Source of the DNA: Aphrophora alni | Lineage: Eukaryota; Arthropoda; Insecta; Hemiptera; Aphrophoridae | Assembly: GCA_963513935.1 (NCBI GenBank) | Contig: OY740774.1 | Span: forward strand, 21,719,949 to 21,783,948 | Reading direction: 5' to 3' | DNA length: 64,000 nucleotides | Part shown: in pieces, positions 46,831 to 57,990 of the stretch | Layout: each line of letters starts with the position of its first letter | Numbering within the stretch: position 1 is the stretch's first letter | Position numbers and translations under genes: made by a program | Notes under the pieces: model-generated | The model's input: only the letters and a program-made list of their open reading frames with translations | Databases searched by the model: none | What the model was told of the DNA's origin: nothing

Positions 46831-47534
46831 CCCAAGCAACCATATCGCGATACAGATCTCTCTATTTCATCTTTTAACTAAGAAGGGGAACAAAAAAATG
46901 ACCCTCGTTATTATTTATTGAATTAAAAACGCAAAGTTTTGAAAAAAATTACTTACGAAGTTTGGGGAACAGTATAATATTTTATTATCATAGGTGCTAA
47001 ATTAGAATTTAAACTTTTTTGGAATTAATTGAAAATTCGTGTGGTGCCATTGAGACTATTTTATTCAAAGTTTCCTAGTTGTATGGCATGGTTCAAGACA
47101 GGCGCCGATAGGCAATATTGATACACGGAGCTCCGTTGTCTTTGGTATTGAGCTCATTGTGTATAATGGTTAATTCCAATTTAATAGATATGTAATTAAA
47201 TTAACTTTTTGTGCGCGAATTTTGCACATACCTCATCCACAAAACGAAATAGTAACAAATACAAAATTTGTCGCCATCTACTTGAATTAAATTACAAGCG
47301 AGAATAAATACGGTATGTAATTTTTCATCACTATTGACCCAACTCTTTGGAAAATTGTTTATAAACAAATATTTATTTATTTAAATAAAACCAAATTATG
47401 CGTCACTTGTGTCATACTTGTCCTAAACATTTAATTGAAATTAGCTTTTAATAATGGCGATTAAGGTTCTTTTCCCCCGAACCCCGAACAGTATTTTATT
47501 TGACTATAGAACTGAATCTCTAATTTGGAGCTCA

Positions 47535-47800
47535 CTATAGTGAGTGTGGGCTTGACAGTCCCGTAGACCCTAGCTGGATCTACACTTTTTGCATGTAATA
47601 TTGGTTTAGATTACACGCAAACCAATATTTTTCCTACTCTCTTTTTCCAGCTCTCTTTTGACCAACTCTTGTTCTCTTCCGACCCTAATTTAAGTATTCA
47701 AGAGCTATGGGTATTTTTTGTTCTTTTCTTCCCTTTTCCTCCCTTTTTTTAAGGCGATGATAGCACAGAGGTTTTTTCACCTTTATAAACAACCATAACA
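47535..47800 (+). repeat. Family A repeat, near full length
   Basis: Begins AGTGAGTGTGGGCTTGACAG, passes CCTAGCTGGATCTACAC, CTCTTTTGACCAACTCTTGT and TTCTTTTCTTCCC, and ends GGCGATGATAGCACAGAGG. It is one of the clearest copies and useful as a reference for the family. Confidence 0.7.
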
Positions 47801-48264
47801 ATTTAGTTTGGGTTATTAATCTTCTTGTTTCTTCAAAGTTTTATCGAAATCGGTAGAGCAGATTATGTTAATTTAAACTTTTTATACGGCGGGTTTTTAA
47901 TCGATAACTCCCGATACGTTTAGTTTAAAATTTCAGGAGCTACACATGAGAAAAGAATGATCAAAATCGTTGGACCCGATTTTGAGAAGAACTCAAAGTT
48001 GTGTTCTTCCTCATGGAAACTACGCACATATTTTGAGTTATTGAAAATATGAAGAAAAAAATTCATCGAGGTACGACCACTACTTATTAATAGTGATGAA
48101 AATTCGTCTTCACTTTTAGGTTATAATGTACATCACGAAGTACAAACAAATAAGTTTTTTTTTTTTTTTTTAATGGATTGAATCTCAAAACTGATTATTT
48201 CTAAAGTACTCTTAAGTTTGATTAACCCGTCATACAATGTATACATGAGACAATAAATTCTCCT

Positions 48265-48780
48265 TCAGAAGCTCTTCTATAGCGAGTACAAACTTTGTAA
48301 TCCCGTGGGACCTAGAATATATACACCTTTTATCATGCAACCTTGGGTTAGATAGCTCTTTTTCATCTCTCTTACCAGGTCTCTCTTAACCAATTCTTGT
48401 TCTTTTCCGACCCTGACCATAGAAGAAGGAATTAGATAAGAAAGTCACAGCCCATGTTAAACAGCGTGATACAAAATATCCTTAGTTTGGCTAGTGGACA
48501 ACAGAAAGCGCTAGTAACATCGGGACAAAAAGGCTTGGCTACTGTATCACAAGCCTTGTTGGCTACTAGCGCTTTCTGTTGTCCAGTAGCCAAACTAAGG
48601 ATATTTTGTATCACGCTAGAGCCTAGAGCTGGGACTTTCTTATTCTAATTCCTTCTTCTATGCTCTGACGCTACTAAAGTATTCGAAGTCTTTATTTTAT
48701 GCTCTTTTTATCTTTTTTTTCCATAAGGCGATAGTCCAATATGTTTTTTGTTTTTAAACAACAATATGATATCCAATACT
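48265..48780 (+). repeat. Family A repeat, split by a foldback MITE
   Basis: The 5' part (48265-48417) ends TTTTCCGACCCTGAC and the 3' part resumes at 48663 with CTCTGACGCTACTAAAGTAT. The junction matches the uninterrupted family A order, so the MITE at 48418-48662 is a later insertion. Confidence 0.75.
48418..48662. mobile_element. Foldback MITE, 245 bp, nested in a family A repeat
   Basis: The ends are CATAGAAGAAGGAATTAG and its inverse, and the two arms (48418-48518 and 48561-48662) pair almost perfectly through GTGATACAAAATATCCTTAG and GACAACAGAAAGCGCTAGTA. The loop holds a second small hairpin, AAGGCTTG at 48530-48537 with CAAGCCTT at 48550-48557. The flanks CCCTGAC (48411-48417) and CTCTGAC (48663-48669) look like a 7-bp duplication with one change. 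The sequence outside both ends rejoins as a continuous family A repeat. Confidence 0.8.
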
Positions 48781-48879
48781 GTCGAAGGTATTCAACAATT
48801 TGTTTTTTTTAAATATTTTTAATCAAACTAACATTATTCATTCCTTAATTATGATATCTATCTAGGAACGCTAGATTTT

Positions 48880-49199
48880 TCAGGCGTGTCAAATTTAATA
48901 TACGACAAATGCTCTTTAAATTTCGTTATAACCATTCACTTAGTTTGACCAATATAAAACTTATGACATGAGTCACACCCAATCTTATAATTTCCAGAGT
49001 TCTCCAATATTGGAATGCCATCTTTCGTATTGCTTAACAATTGTCCCAGGTTATTTTGATTTTTAAATGCAATTTTGAAATTTACATTGTGAAAATAATT
49101 TCTAACTTCTCTTGAATACATTCTAATTTTATACGAAACCGTTTTAACATTTGTATCCATTTCAAATACTTCATCCTGTCTTCTTTGAACGAAAAACAT
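48880..49199 (-). pseudogene. Penelope-like element relic, GIY-YIG endonuclease segment
   Basis: The minus strand encodes an 87-residue open stretch that ends GNYKIGCDSCHKFYIGQTK. The CxxC pair just before YIGQT is the arrangement seen at the start of the GIY-YIG endonuclease in Penelope-like retroelements. A stop then intervenes, and a shifted frame continues TKFKEHLSYIKF, matching the usual F..H.KEHL part of the domain. The N-terminal part (YKIRMYSREVRNYF, NNLGQLL) fits the RT-to-endonuclease linker. The fragment is frameshifted and truncated, so it is non-functional. Confidence 0.7.
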
Positions 49200-49554
49200 A
49201 GTAATTATTATTATGTTAATAATAGTAATAATAATTTTGATTTTAATTAATGTATTTCTCTTTTTTTTCTATTTATTTTTAATGGTAAAACAACAGGACG
49301 TTTAAGTATATCTTTGACGTAAGTTTTTTTGAAACATTTTGTTTATTTACACCACCTGAATTGATCTGAAACATCAAAAATATGTTATTCGTTGAAACAA
49401 ATTTTTGATCTGCCATTTTGAACTCAAAATAGTCATACCCTGTAAATTATTCACTATAATTTTTTTTTGACTAAAAAGTAATATACTTAATATATTTTGT
49501 ATCTTTAATGTTGGCAGAAATAGCAATCTGTTAAAAAAACACTTTGTGCCATTC

Positions 49555-49800
49555 CCCCCTTAGAAAACCTTTCGGTCATCATCGCCTTATAAAATAAGGA
49601 ATAGAAGAGCATAAAATAAAGACCTCTAATCCTCGAATAAACTAATAACGTCATTAAAAACAAGAGTTGGTCAAGAGAGACTTGATAGGAAAGATGAAAG
49701 AGAGGGATTTAACCCAAGACTATATGAAAAACAAAGTGTAGACTACTTAAGATACTTCTGGACTGTCAAGTACTAAACGGAAATCACACTCTGTGTAGAA
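49555..49800 (-). repeat. Family A repeat, reverse orientation
   Basis: Reads AAAACCTTTCGGTCATCATC then GCCTTATAAA, ACAAGAGTTGGTCAAGAGAG, GATGAAAGAGAGGGATTTAA and GTGTAGACTACTTAAG, the inverse of the copy at 47535. Confidence 0.7.
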
Positions 49801-51454
49801 AATAGCTAGGGCCTAATTGACAAATCAAGACCAGGAGGAATAAAAATGAATGTTTTAAAGGATTGAAAGTCTATAGCATACGTAAATACTATCAGTTGGT
49901 GTCTTTCACGGTAGTGCATTTTATTTAAGTGTAATGTTAACGTTCTATCGCAACCATAAACAACTTTCCAATCATACAACGTTGTTGACTTAAAACTATT
50001 CCAACAGATCAGCTGTTATAAATTAATTAACTTATTTTGATTTACATAATAATTGTTCCAAACGAATAAGTACAACTTCTGCGCAGGCCAGCTAGTTTTT
50101 AAGAATGAGAAAGTTTGTGCACCAATTATGTAATGGAGATTCAAAGAGAAAGAATTGAATTTACCGCTATTAAATGACAGGGTGTACATAAGCTGTTCGT
50201 TTCCTCTTATTGATGTCCTAAGTTTACAATCTCCTCTATAGAGATAATTGTAGGGTTTTGACAGACATTCAGAGAGCAGACTAAAGATTACGACCTTGTT
50301 CACTTTCACCTCAGACTCGAAGCACTGGCAGTTGTCCATACAAGGAGTGCAGTCTCGCACATGCGCGATCCAGTGACGACACAAACCTGTTTCTGCTAAT
50401 AATTTGGTTTTGCCATCATCATAACGGGTTAAGATACGCAGCGTGTCTGTGGTAGTTCCATTGGCAATAAGATCTAGAAACAGGACCGTAAAGTAAGCAT
50501 CAAATGAAACGCTCTGGAAGAGGAATTTATAAGTATATTAATTGCGTAATATTTTTCAATCAGTTGTGACCTCAACGAACAATATTATCTGCCAAACTCC
50601 TTCCTTTGACTATTAAGTAATCACGAAATTACATAGACTAGAGCGAGGCAATTTCTTGGTTAATGTATTTTTAAACACCCGTATTTAGAACTCGGGTAGT
50701 TAAAAAATCTCCTACTTTTTAAAATTTCCTTGTTAGAATTTGTGTAGGGAATTAGTTTAAATGTTTTAAAGGTGGAAAAACATATCTAGGTATGTTGTGT
50801 GGAGCACAACATACATAATGATAATGATCTTACCTTGATCTAGTTGGTTAACCTAACCTCAAAAAGATTCTATGATTACTTATGTTATTAAAAATTTTAA
50901 ATTGGTTGTTATGGGAACGAAAGTTAAAATTGTTTAAACTTTTAAAAAATAGACAGCTGATTTTTAAGTTTCTTTAGTGTTTGAAATTTCGGTCAATTAG
51001 AACTTTTAACAAAGGTCAAAAATTGATATTTCATCCATGTACCGACTAAGAGATTGTCAAGTGCTAATTATTTGCAAAAAAAACCATCGTGTTGATCGGT
51101 TAAATACACACTTTTGGTACATTTCGATTACAAACCTTCCCTGTGTCTTTTAAAAATCAACTCAGTTAAAAAAATTACATTCTATTTCAACATTTATACA
51201 TTTTTTTTTAAATCCGATCTTTTTTCCTTTAATATTAAACAAAATATTTGAAGATTCCCTGACCTTCAAATTTTTTCCCTGGAATAACATCAGTTTTAGA
51301 GGAAAATTGTAAGAGACATAAATCAGAACTTTTAATTCTGTTCAAAAATTGAAAATCTGGCTTAGTCACGACTGTCGATTTCTATTGGCAACAAACATGA
51401 TGAAAAATCGAAATTCAAAATGGCGGTATCTCGTGTATTATTCCATTTGTAACC
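49801..51454. other. Intron block containing the candidate orphan exon
   Basis: Apart from the candidate exon at 50310-50513, this is AT-rich sequence. The minus frame continues past the candidate donor to about 50016 but becomes ordinary intron-like sequence there. Confidence 0.4.
50310..50513 (-). CDS. Candidate orphan exon, Cys-rich, unknown gene
   Basis: A 204-nt open segment on the minus strand is bounded by a pyrimidine-rich acceptor, TTCCTCTTCCAG|, and a donor, GAG|GTGAAAG. It is phase 0 at both ends and gives 68 residues. The peptide starts SVSFDAYFTVLFLDLIANGT, continues TLRILTRYDDGKTKLLAETG and ends with a Cys cluster, C-(9)-C-x2-C-x3-C-x-C (DCTPCMDNCQC), then FESE. The higher GC content and balanced codons differ from the flanking AT-rich DNA, which argues for real coding sequence. 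The content looks extracellular or disulfide-rich, unlike the basic Ser-rich host protein. It may belong to another gene nested in this intron, be an alternative exon, or be a relic. I do not recognise the family. Confidence 0.4.
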
Positions 51455-51975
51455 ACGAGTAGATAAAAACTTGCAGATTTCAGTTCTGAATGTAATGGTA
51501 CCAACCTAACACCTCTACGATTACAAATAGAGAAGTTATTGCCAAAAACGAAATTTCGAACTCTGACCTTCCAAGAAAATATAATATTCGTATCTAAATC
51601 AGGCAGAGTCAAGTCACCGACACGAGCGTAGCGAGTGGAATTCTATTTAAGTATAGATTTGAGACCGCAAGGCCCGCAAGAGCAAAGCGAGAGGAGGCTT
51701 TTTAATATATACATCTTGAGTCCCGCTAGGGTTTAGCCGATGTGAACAAAGTAATGATAAACTCAGGTTAGACATCCCTTTAAAACAAACTTACCCTCTT
51801 GGGTAATATATATAAACTTACCCTTCGACCTACCAATATATTTTAATATATCCTATAAAACTCAAGAGACCAACTTCTAGGCATTACATTTCGAGGATCT
51901 GCTTATACCATATTGTGTGATCGGGCTGGGTACGTACCATGATGGTTTCATCAACTTCTTTTTATTAAAATAAAA
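51455..51975 (+). repeat. Family B interspersed repeat
   Basis: Family B shows, in order, TTGCAGATTTCAGTTCTG, an AATAGAGAAGTTATTGCCAA block, ACGAGCGTAGCGAGTGGA, TTTTTAATATATACATCTTG, CTACCAATATATTTTAATAT with TCCTATAAAA, and AGGATCTGC..GGTACGTACCATGATGG. This copy is close to full length (about 500 bp). Coding potential is absent; class unknown. Confidence 0.65.
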
Positions 51976-52909
51976 AATCAGTATTATTAATCAGTTGAAT
52001 TTAAAATCCATTATCAGAAATTATTTTTCCCTTATTGATTATGTAATTAAGAGTACAATTTTAAACCGTATCTAACCTTCTTAATTTATTATTACTTGTT
52101 GACGTGTTTCAGAGTACCGCCATCTTTAAAACCTCATTACGAAGCGATGAAACCATAAACGAGTATTTTGTATGATAGAGGTGCTTCGAAACGTGTCCAT
52201 ATAAATAATGAAGTCACAAGGCTAGGAATGGCTAAACATTATAGGTTACTCAACAACATTTAAGTTATCGAACCACCATTTTGAAATGTTGAGAAGTAAG
52301 AAAAAACTCTATTCCAAAATATTTTGTTATTAAAAACTTTAAAAATGAGATATAATTTGATCTATGTTTACATTAAAAATTTTGTTGGAACCGTTCCCTC
52401 CTCCCATTTGCTCCTTTTAAGGGCCTAAAAATTGAAAATAAAATATTATTCTTTTTATGAAAATTATCGAGATAAAACTGTACAATAAGTTTTTAGTTCA
52501 AAGCTTTTGCCTATAATACACTTGTGACTGGTGGTCTGGCTCACTCTGTAATTCCTATTTTATCCAGATGTTGCTCTCAAATCTGATATGTGTAAATTTA
52601 TTAACTAGGATATTAGTCAGTAATTTCGTCGTCGATCCCTATTCAAAACTGGTAAAACGTTGAATCATTCGGCATACCCGTTTTTAAGAGAAAACGTTAT
52701 CATTACTTTTCACCTTCAACGTGTGCCCCGTTAAGTGATTTTGAGCAAAATGTAATCATTCCGTTTTTTCCATTTATCTCATGCCGATCTGTAAAATACT
52801 GATGTTTCCGGTCTAGTTTAGGAAAAATTCTAGAAAAAATTGGTGAAATAAATTTTTAGAATTTTTAGCTTGTTTTTGAAAAGATGAATTATTTACTTGC
52901 TATTTAAAG

Positions 52910-53750
52910 ACGAAAAACCTCTCGATCATTATCGATTTACGTATAAAAAGAATAAAAAGGGATAAATAATGACCCATAGCCGTCTAATGAAGTAGAGTCG
53001 GAATCTCTTCAACAAGAGTTGGTCAAGAGAGACCTAATATTTCTGAGGTACAATCACCGTGCTTGGAACCTTGGATCACCGCGTTTAAATCTTTGGTTAC
53101 GCTTTGGGTTGCCAGTGTAATCTTGGTTGTGGTCCGGCTAATTACGATGTCAACCTTCATCGAAAAGACAGTACAGATCTTGATCTACTGTGTAGACGGA
53201 AAGTTTATGACACTGTAGATTAAAGGAGTGCGCCATCAGTGTCCACCTTCTCGACAGGGCTCACCATCCAATTTAATTTATTTAAGTGCCGATTTATAAA
53301 TTAAATTTTGGGTAATTGGCGTTTCCGATATTCTCGGAAAGGCCGGTGAAACATGTCGGGCCGCGATAATAATAAATATTTAAAAGCATGAGTTGACTTA
53401 GAACGTAGGTCTGATATGGGCCAGCCATATTTATACTTCGAGTTGTGTGGAGTTACCTTTTTAAGTAGTGAGTTATGTCCTCCAAATCAATTAGTTTAAT
53501 TAACTCATTAAGAGCAGGTTACCAAAGAGTGGTGTTGAGTGAGACGGGGTTAAATGATTTACGACCTCATTGCACGTGGCGGAAGACGTTTTACATAGCA
53601 ACTCTATCGCGTTGCATTAGAGGTAACATTTGAGTTGTATGTTAAAGATGAAAGAGAGGGATCTAACCCAAGACTACGTGAAAAAAAGTCTAGATCAGCT
53701 AGGCTCCTCAGGATTGCCAACCTGTTCTCACTATAGTGAATACCCGAGAG
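52910..53750 (-). repeat. Family A repeat interrupted by a family C element
   Basis: The left part (52910-53036) reads AAAAACCTCTCGATCATTAT and AGAGTTGGTCAAGAGAGACC. The right part (53642-53750) resumes AAAGATGAAAGAGAGGGATC and TAACCCAAGACTACG. The two halves would join cleanly if the intervening 605 bp were removed. Confidence 0.65.
53037..53641 (+). mobile_element. Family C interspersed element
   Basis: The insertion inside a family A repeat shares an ordered set of segments with 46360-46830: GTAATTGGCGTTTCCGATAT with CTCGGAAAGG..GTGAAACATG, CATTAAGAGCAGGTTACC..GAGTGG, and ACGACCTCATTGCACG. No transposase frame and no clear terminal inverted repeats. Being a clean insertion, it defines the element's approximate ends. 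Confidence 0.5.
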
Positions 53751-56179
53751 CTGAAAAGACAGTGTCTAATACTTAACTTTGGGTACATTATGTAAAATTG
53801 GATCAAAATTGTTACCTTTATCTTTTTAGTTATCTAAAAAACTGAAAAAAAGTCTAGTAAGTTGGTAAAATATGCCAACATATCAGATTTGATTTATATA
53901 GTAAGCAGTACGGCACACACAGCAACATAATACCGAACACCACTTTTTGGGGGATTTAGACGACGTCAAAACAGATTCTTCTTCGAGAAACTCTTCATCG
54001 ATTTTTTGATCCCTCAATAACTATCACTTCTAATATGTATATGTGAGAAAGTTAAATGAACCTGAAAAGTATTTATGGCATACAGTCATACAAAATCGTA
54101 GCAACCTCGTGACATCATCGGTAGTTAGAACAAAAGAAGATATTTACATACACTGTACTTCTAACAAAACAGGCTCACCACCTTCAAGTTACACTCAGTT
54201 ATGGAATTAAAATTTGATATATTCTCTAGACGGAGCGTAGTGAAAGAAACAATCAGTATGACGTCATAACATGTACAGTAAATCGTGTTTGAGCATTCGT
54301 TGTTTTAACTAATTTCTTCTACCCAGAAGTAGGACTAACTTCATTATGGCAATTTGATTTTGGATACAATTTACTACTTTCTCATATATACGTAGTAAGA
54401 ATGGATGTAACGTTTTAATACCTGTTTTCAGGTACTTACAAAAAAGTATGTTCTTAATATTGCGTTTAGCAAGAATCATCACAAATAGGTTAGGTGGTTT
54501 TATATATACAGAGTGTCTAGAAAATATTGTCCCGAATTTCACCAGGCTATAGGTGAAAATAAGAAAAAAAGTTCCAATAAACATAAGTAAGAAAATGCTT
54601 GCCCCCTTTTTTATTTTTTATTAAACATTATCTTTTTGGTGTACATATTTGATACGTAACCTTTTACCCCTATACAAAAAACCACAACGTTCTTTTGTAT
54701 ATTTTCAAAATGGCGGCCATTTAAAATTGTTAATGTAAAATATCTCTAAAACAGCTAACTTTAAAAAAGACACTTTTTGACTTTTTCTAAACACTGTGTA
54801 TACAATACCCACGGATAAGCGATAAAGTAAGTCAATATACAGATAAAAGTGCTTAACCAATGCCATAACAATTTTGTACTTTGTTTACTTCCATATTTAT
54901 TTATTTATTCTATAACTACCAATGCCGGTAAGAAGACAAATTTAACACATTACAAACGACCAATGTCATGTAAACCATGGAATCAGAAATATTCATCTTT
55001 AGTTCTTGGTTGTCTGGTTAAAAACGCATTTCTCTGACTAATTTTCAATTGAAGACATCATCTAATGACAAATGAAAGGGATTTGATTAAAAAATGGGGT
55101 TAAAATTCCGAAAAGGATCCACTGATTGTGTGGTATAACATGTTTTTAATAGACGTATTCATTTATGCCATTTAAAATGATAATTTTTTTTAATCATGTT
55201 ACATTTTAAAATCTATTAATTGTAAAATGGTTTGAGGAATAAAAAAACCACAAGAATAATAATAAACATTGTAAGAATAAGAAACCAAGTCTATCACCAA
55301 TTTCAAAATTTACATTTATATTCTTTGTATTGACCGACACATAAGAAAAATATACCGGTAACAAAACTGACCTTGCGGTAGTTTAAGGGGGAAAGACTAT
55401 CTGAAACTTTGAAAGGAAGCTTAAACTTTAAGTTACGCCTCTCAGGACCCTTCCTTGAGGTTGGTGTTTAATTTGTTTAAAAGTAGGTGCTATTTATTCA
55501 TAGATATTCCCAAAGTTTCATCACCCTATTTCTATCCCTTCAAAAATTACGGAGGAGATCGCGTGTTTTTGAAACGCCCGGAATAGAAAAATCACGATAA
55601 TTTTGGAGATACTCAGTTTGTTATTTTAATTTCAACCCTTTGCCGAGGGAGCTCAGCTTTGATCAAATATTTTGAGGTTATGTTTACATCATTGTTCAAA
55701 ACAACTTCTTTACAATGCCAGCTAGTTATAAATGAAAACAACAACAGTAAATCTTACTAAAACCACAACAAATAAACCTCCAAACATAGTATCCAGATAC
55801 ATAACGTTCCTTTCACTTTAAGTTGCACAAAGAAGATTAACAAAGGTAAAACAAGAACAATAACTTAATGAAACTGTTCGTAGAGAGAAGTGGTTTAAAA
55901 TTGTGCAATCTTTAATCCTTAATGAAAGCTGCAAGTCCTATATCAACAAAATTCAGCATTGCTTCTGACTAGTTTAACCACTTAGTTGAGCAACTGGGTA
56001 ATCATTAAACATTCCCAGCATGTACTCTGGGGAGATATCGGCTTCTGGCGTGATGTCTTGGAATCTTGAAGCTGGATGACCACCTTGTTGCAAATTATTA
56101 TCAGCATACGAACTTGATTGTTACCGAAATCTATTTTTGGAGTCTTACATAACCGTCTAAGTTTAAACCCCTTATTGTT
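53751..56179. other. Intron block with scattered CAGGGTGT-like and ATGGCGGCC motifs
   Basis: ATACAGAGTGTCTAGAAAAT near 54506 and TTCAAAATGGCGGCCATTTA near 54703 match motifs seen around 39.7, 56.8 and 57.6 kb, so old DNA-element debris is likely. No gene found. Confidence 0.4.
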
Positions 56180-56410
56180 TACAGGCGAAAAACCTCTCGG
56201 TCATCATCGCTTTATAAAAATAAAGAACATGAAATAAAGTTTCCTATCTGTCGAATACTCTAATAGCGTTAGGGTCGGAAGAGAACAAGAGTTGGTTAAG
56301 AAAGACTGGATAGGAAAGATGAAAGAGAAGAATCTCACCCAAAAATACAAGAAAGAATGTGTAGATCCAGCTAGGTTCCCTCTGGTTTGCCAAGACCATA
56401 CTCTTTATAA
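56180..56410 (-). repeat. Family A repeat, reverse orientation
   Basis: Reads GGCGAAAAACCTCTCGGTCA then TCATCGCTTTATAA, AGCGTTAGGGTCGGAAGAGA, ACAAGAGTTGGTTAAGAAAG and GTGTAGATCCAGCTAGG. Nearly complete. Confidence 0.7.
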
Positions 56411-56724
56411 ATCAGCCCCTTAAGGTATCAGCCTAAGTATACTAATCGAAAAATCATTCTCCGATTTCACTCTTTTACATATACGTAATATAGAAAAGGT
56501 TATGAGATGGGGAAAAATATAGATTTCTATTTTTTCCCCGGATATATCGTGTGTCCCAAAAGTCCTGGACCGGTTCAAAAACTTGAACATCAAAAAAGAT
56601 ATTTTATATGTGGCTTTTAGTATTAGAAAATTACTTTTTGGCAAATGAGACAATTTTACCATTTCCCCAAAAATGGGGGTTTTGGGGGACAACTCAATAA
56701 TCTTAAATGGAAACCTTCATCGAG

Positions 56725-57750
56725 TGACCCCTCATATTAAAGAGCTTATTTAGTAAAATACAACTGTACAAACTAGAGGTCGAAATCTTGCTCCTATCTA
56801 AAATGACGACCGTTGAAATATTTGAAACAGCTATATTAATATTTATTTATTTATTTCATTCACAATTAAATGACGAATACAGGATAAAAATGTATTAAAA
56901 ACATTTGCGACCATTGGTTGTAATCACAATTATATAACCAATTACATAACTATTATTTTATATTTAAAGTAGTATAAATTTCTATTACAGGGTGTACAAA
57001 AGTGATATGTTTGTTGATGTAATTTTAATATGTAATTTTGCAAAGCGGAGTGCAACATATCAACAAATACAACAGTTGATTTCGAAAACGGTAGGTTTTA
57101 GTGGGCTTTCCACTTTAACAAAAAACGTAGTTAAAGGTTCTTTTTAAGGCTAAACATCCCTGAAAAAGTTGTGTTTCTGGCCCGCTAGATAGCAGCACCT
57201 CTGCGGCAAAATTGCATTACTGATAATTTGCGTAATTATTGTCCGATTTTTGTTTTGTAAGTTATTTTGTAAATAATATCAATAAAATATTTACGCTACG
57301 AAGGTGAAACTTTTTTAGATTTTTTTATAAAAAAGTGGTTGAGCAAAAATATTATTATTATTATCATTATTTTTAATCGCAGGTAGTCATTTTTTAAATA
57401 ATAATTTAAATACTAATCTTGGCACTTTATTTGGAATTATCAACTATAACTTGCTCTAAACTAGAATAGATGGGTATTTAATACAAGCAATCATTTAAAG
57501 TTCTTTACACACCCTGTACTGGGAATGTGTATTTTTTTTTTCAAAATTAAATTATAGTAATTATGATTAAAAGTTACATTTTTTAAATACATTTTAATCT
57601 CATATTCTCGCCTTCTAAATAATTGTGAATGAAATAAATAAAGTAAAATAGCTGTTTCAAATATTGAAACGGCCGCCATTTAAGATAGGAGCAACATATC
57701 GACCTCTAATTTGCGCAGATGTATTTTAATAAATAAGCTCATTAACATGA
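56725..57750. repeat. Long inverted-repeat element, arms about 145 bp
   Basis: The left arm (56725-56870) includes AGAGGTCGAAATCTTGCTCC and ATATTTGAAACAGCTATATT. The right arm (57600-57750) holds the reverse complement, with AGCTGTTTCAAATATTGAAA and GGAGCAACATATCGACCTCT. The arms are diverged by scattered substitutions and small indels. The centre is occupied by the CAGGGTGT element and AT-rich sequence. No coding capacity; probably a foldback or non-autonomous DNA transposon. Confidence 0.65.
56988..57516. mobile_element. Mariner-like non-autonomous element with CAGGGTGT ends
   Basis: The element starts CAGGGTGT and ends ACACCCTG, with TA directly outside each end (56986-56987 and 57517-57518), as for Tc1/mariner insertions into TA. 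The inverted repeats are short (8-9 bp). It has no transposase frame. It sits inside a larger inverted-repeat structure (56725-57750), so it inserted later. Confidence 0.55.
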
Positions 57751-57849
57751 GGTGTCAATGTTTCATTGACGGCTCTCGATACCGCCGTCAATGAAAATTC
57801 GTTTTCAATCAATTACGACTTAAAACTACCCCCGATTTTATGTAAACAA

Positions 57850-57990
57850 GTTTTGGCTCTAATAAATACTAAAAATCAAAATGTAATTTTGAACCCTGAC
57901 TTCCCCCCAAAAATATGATATTCAACAGTTACGAGATACACCATGGCCAAGTCACTGACACGAGCGAAGTGAGTGGAGGCTGTTTAATAT
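57850..57990 (+). repeat. Family B repeat, 5' fragment
   Basis: Contains AATTTTGAACCCTGACTTCC, CAACAGTTACGAGATACACC, CAAGTCACTGACACGAGCGA and AGTGAGTGGAGG, then stops at TTTAATATACAGGGTTG, where a CAGGG sequence takes over. A further small fragment (GACTAGAGCGTAGCGAGTG) lies at 63270-63290. Confidence 0.55.
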
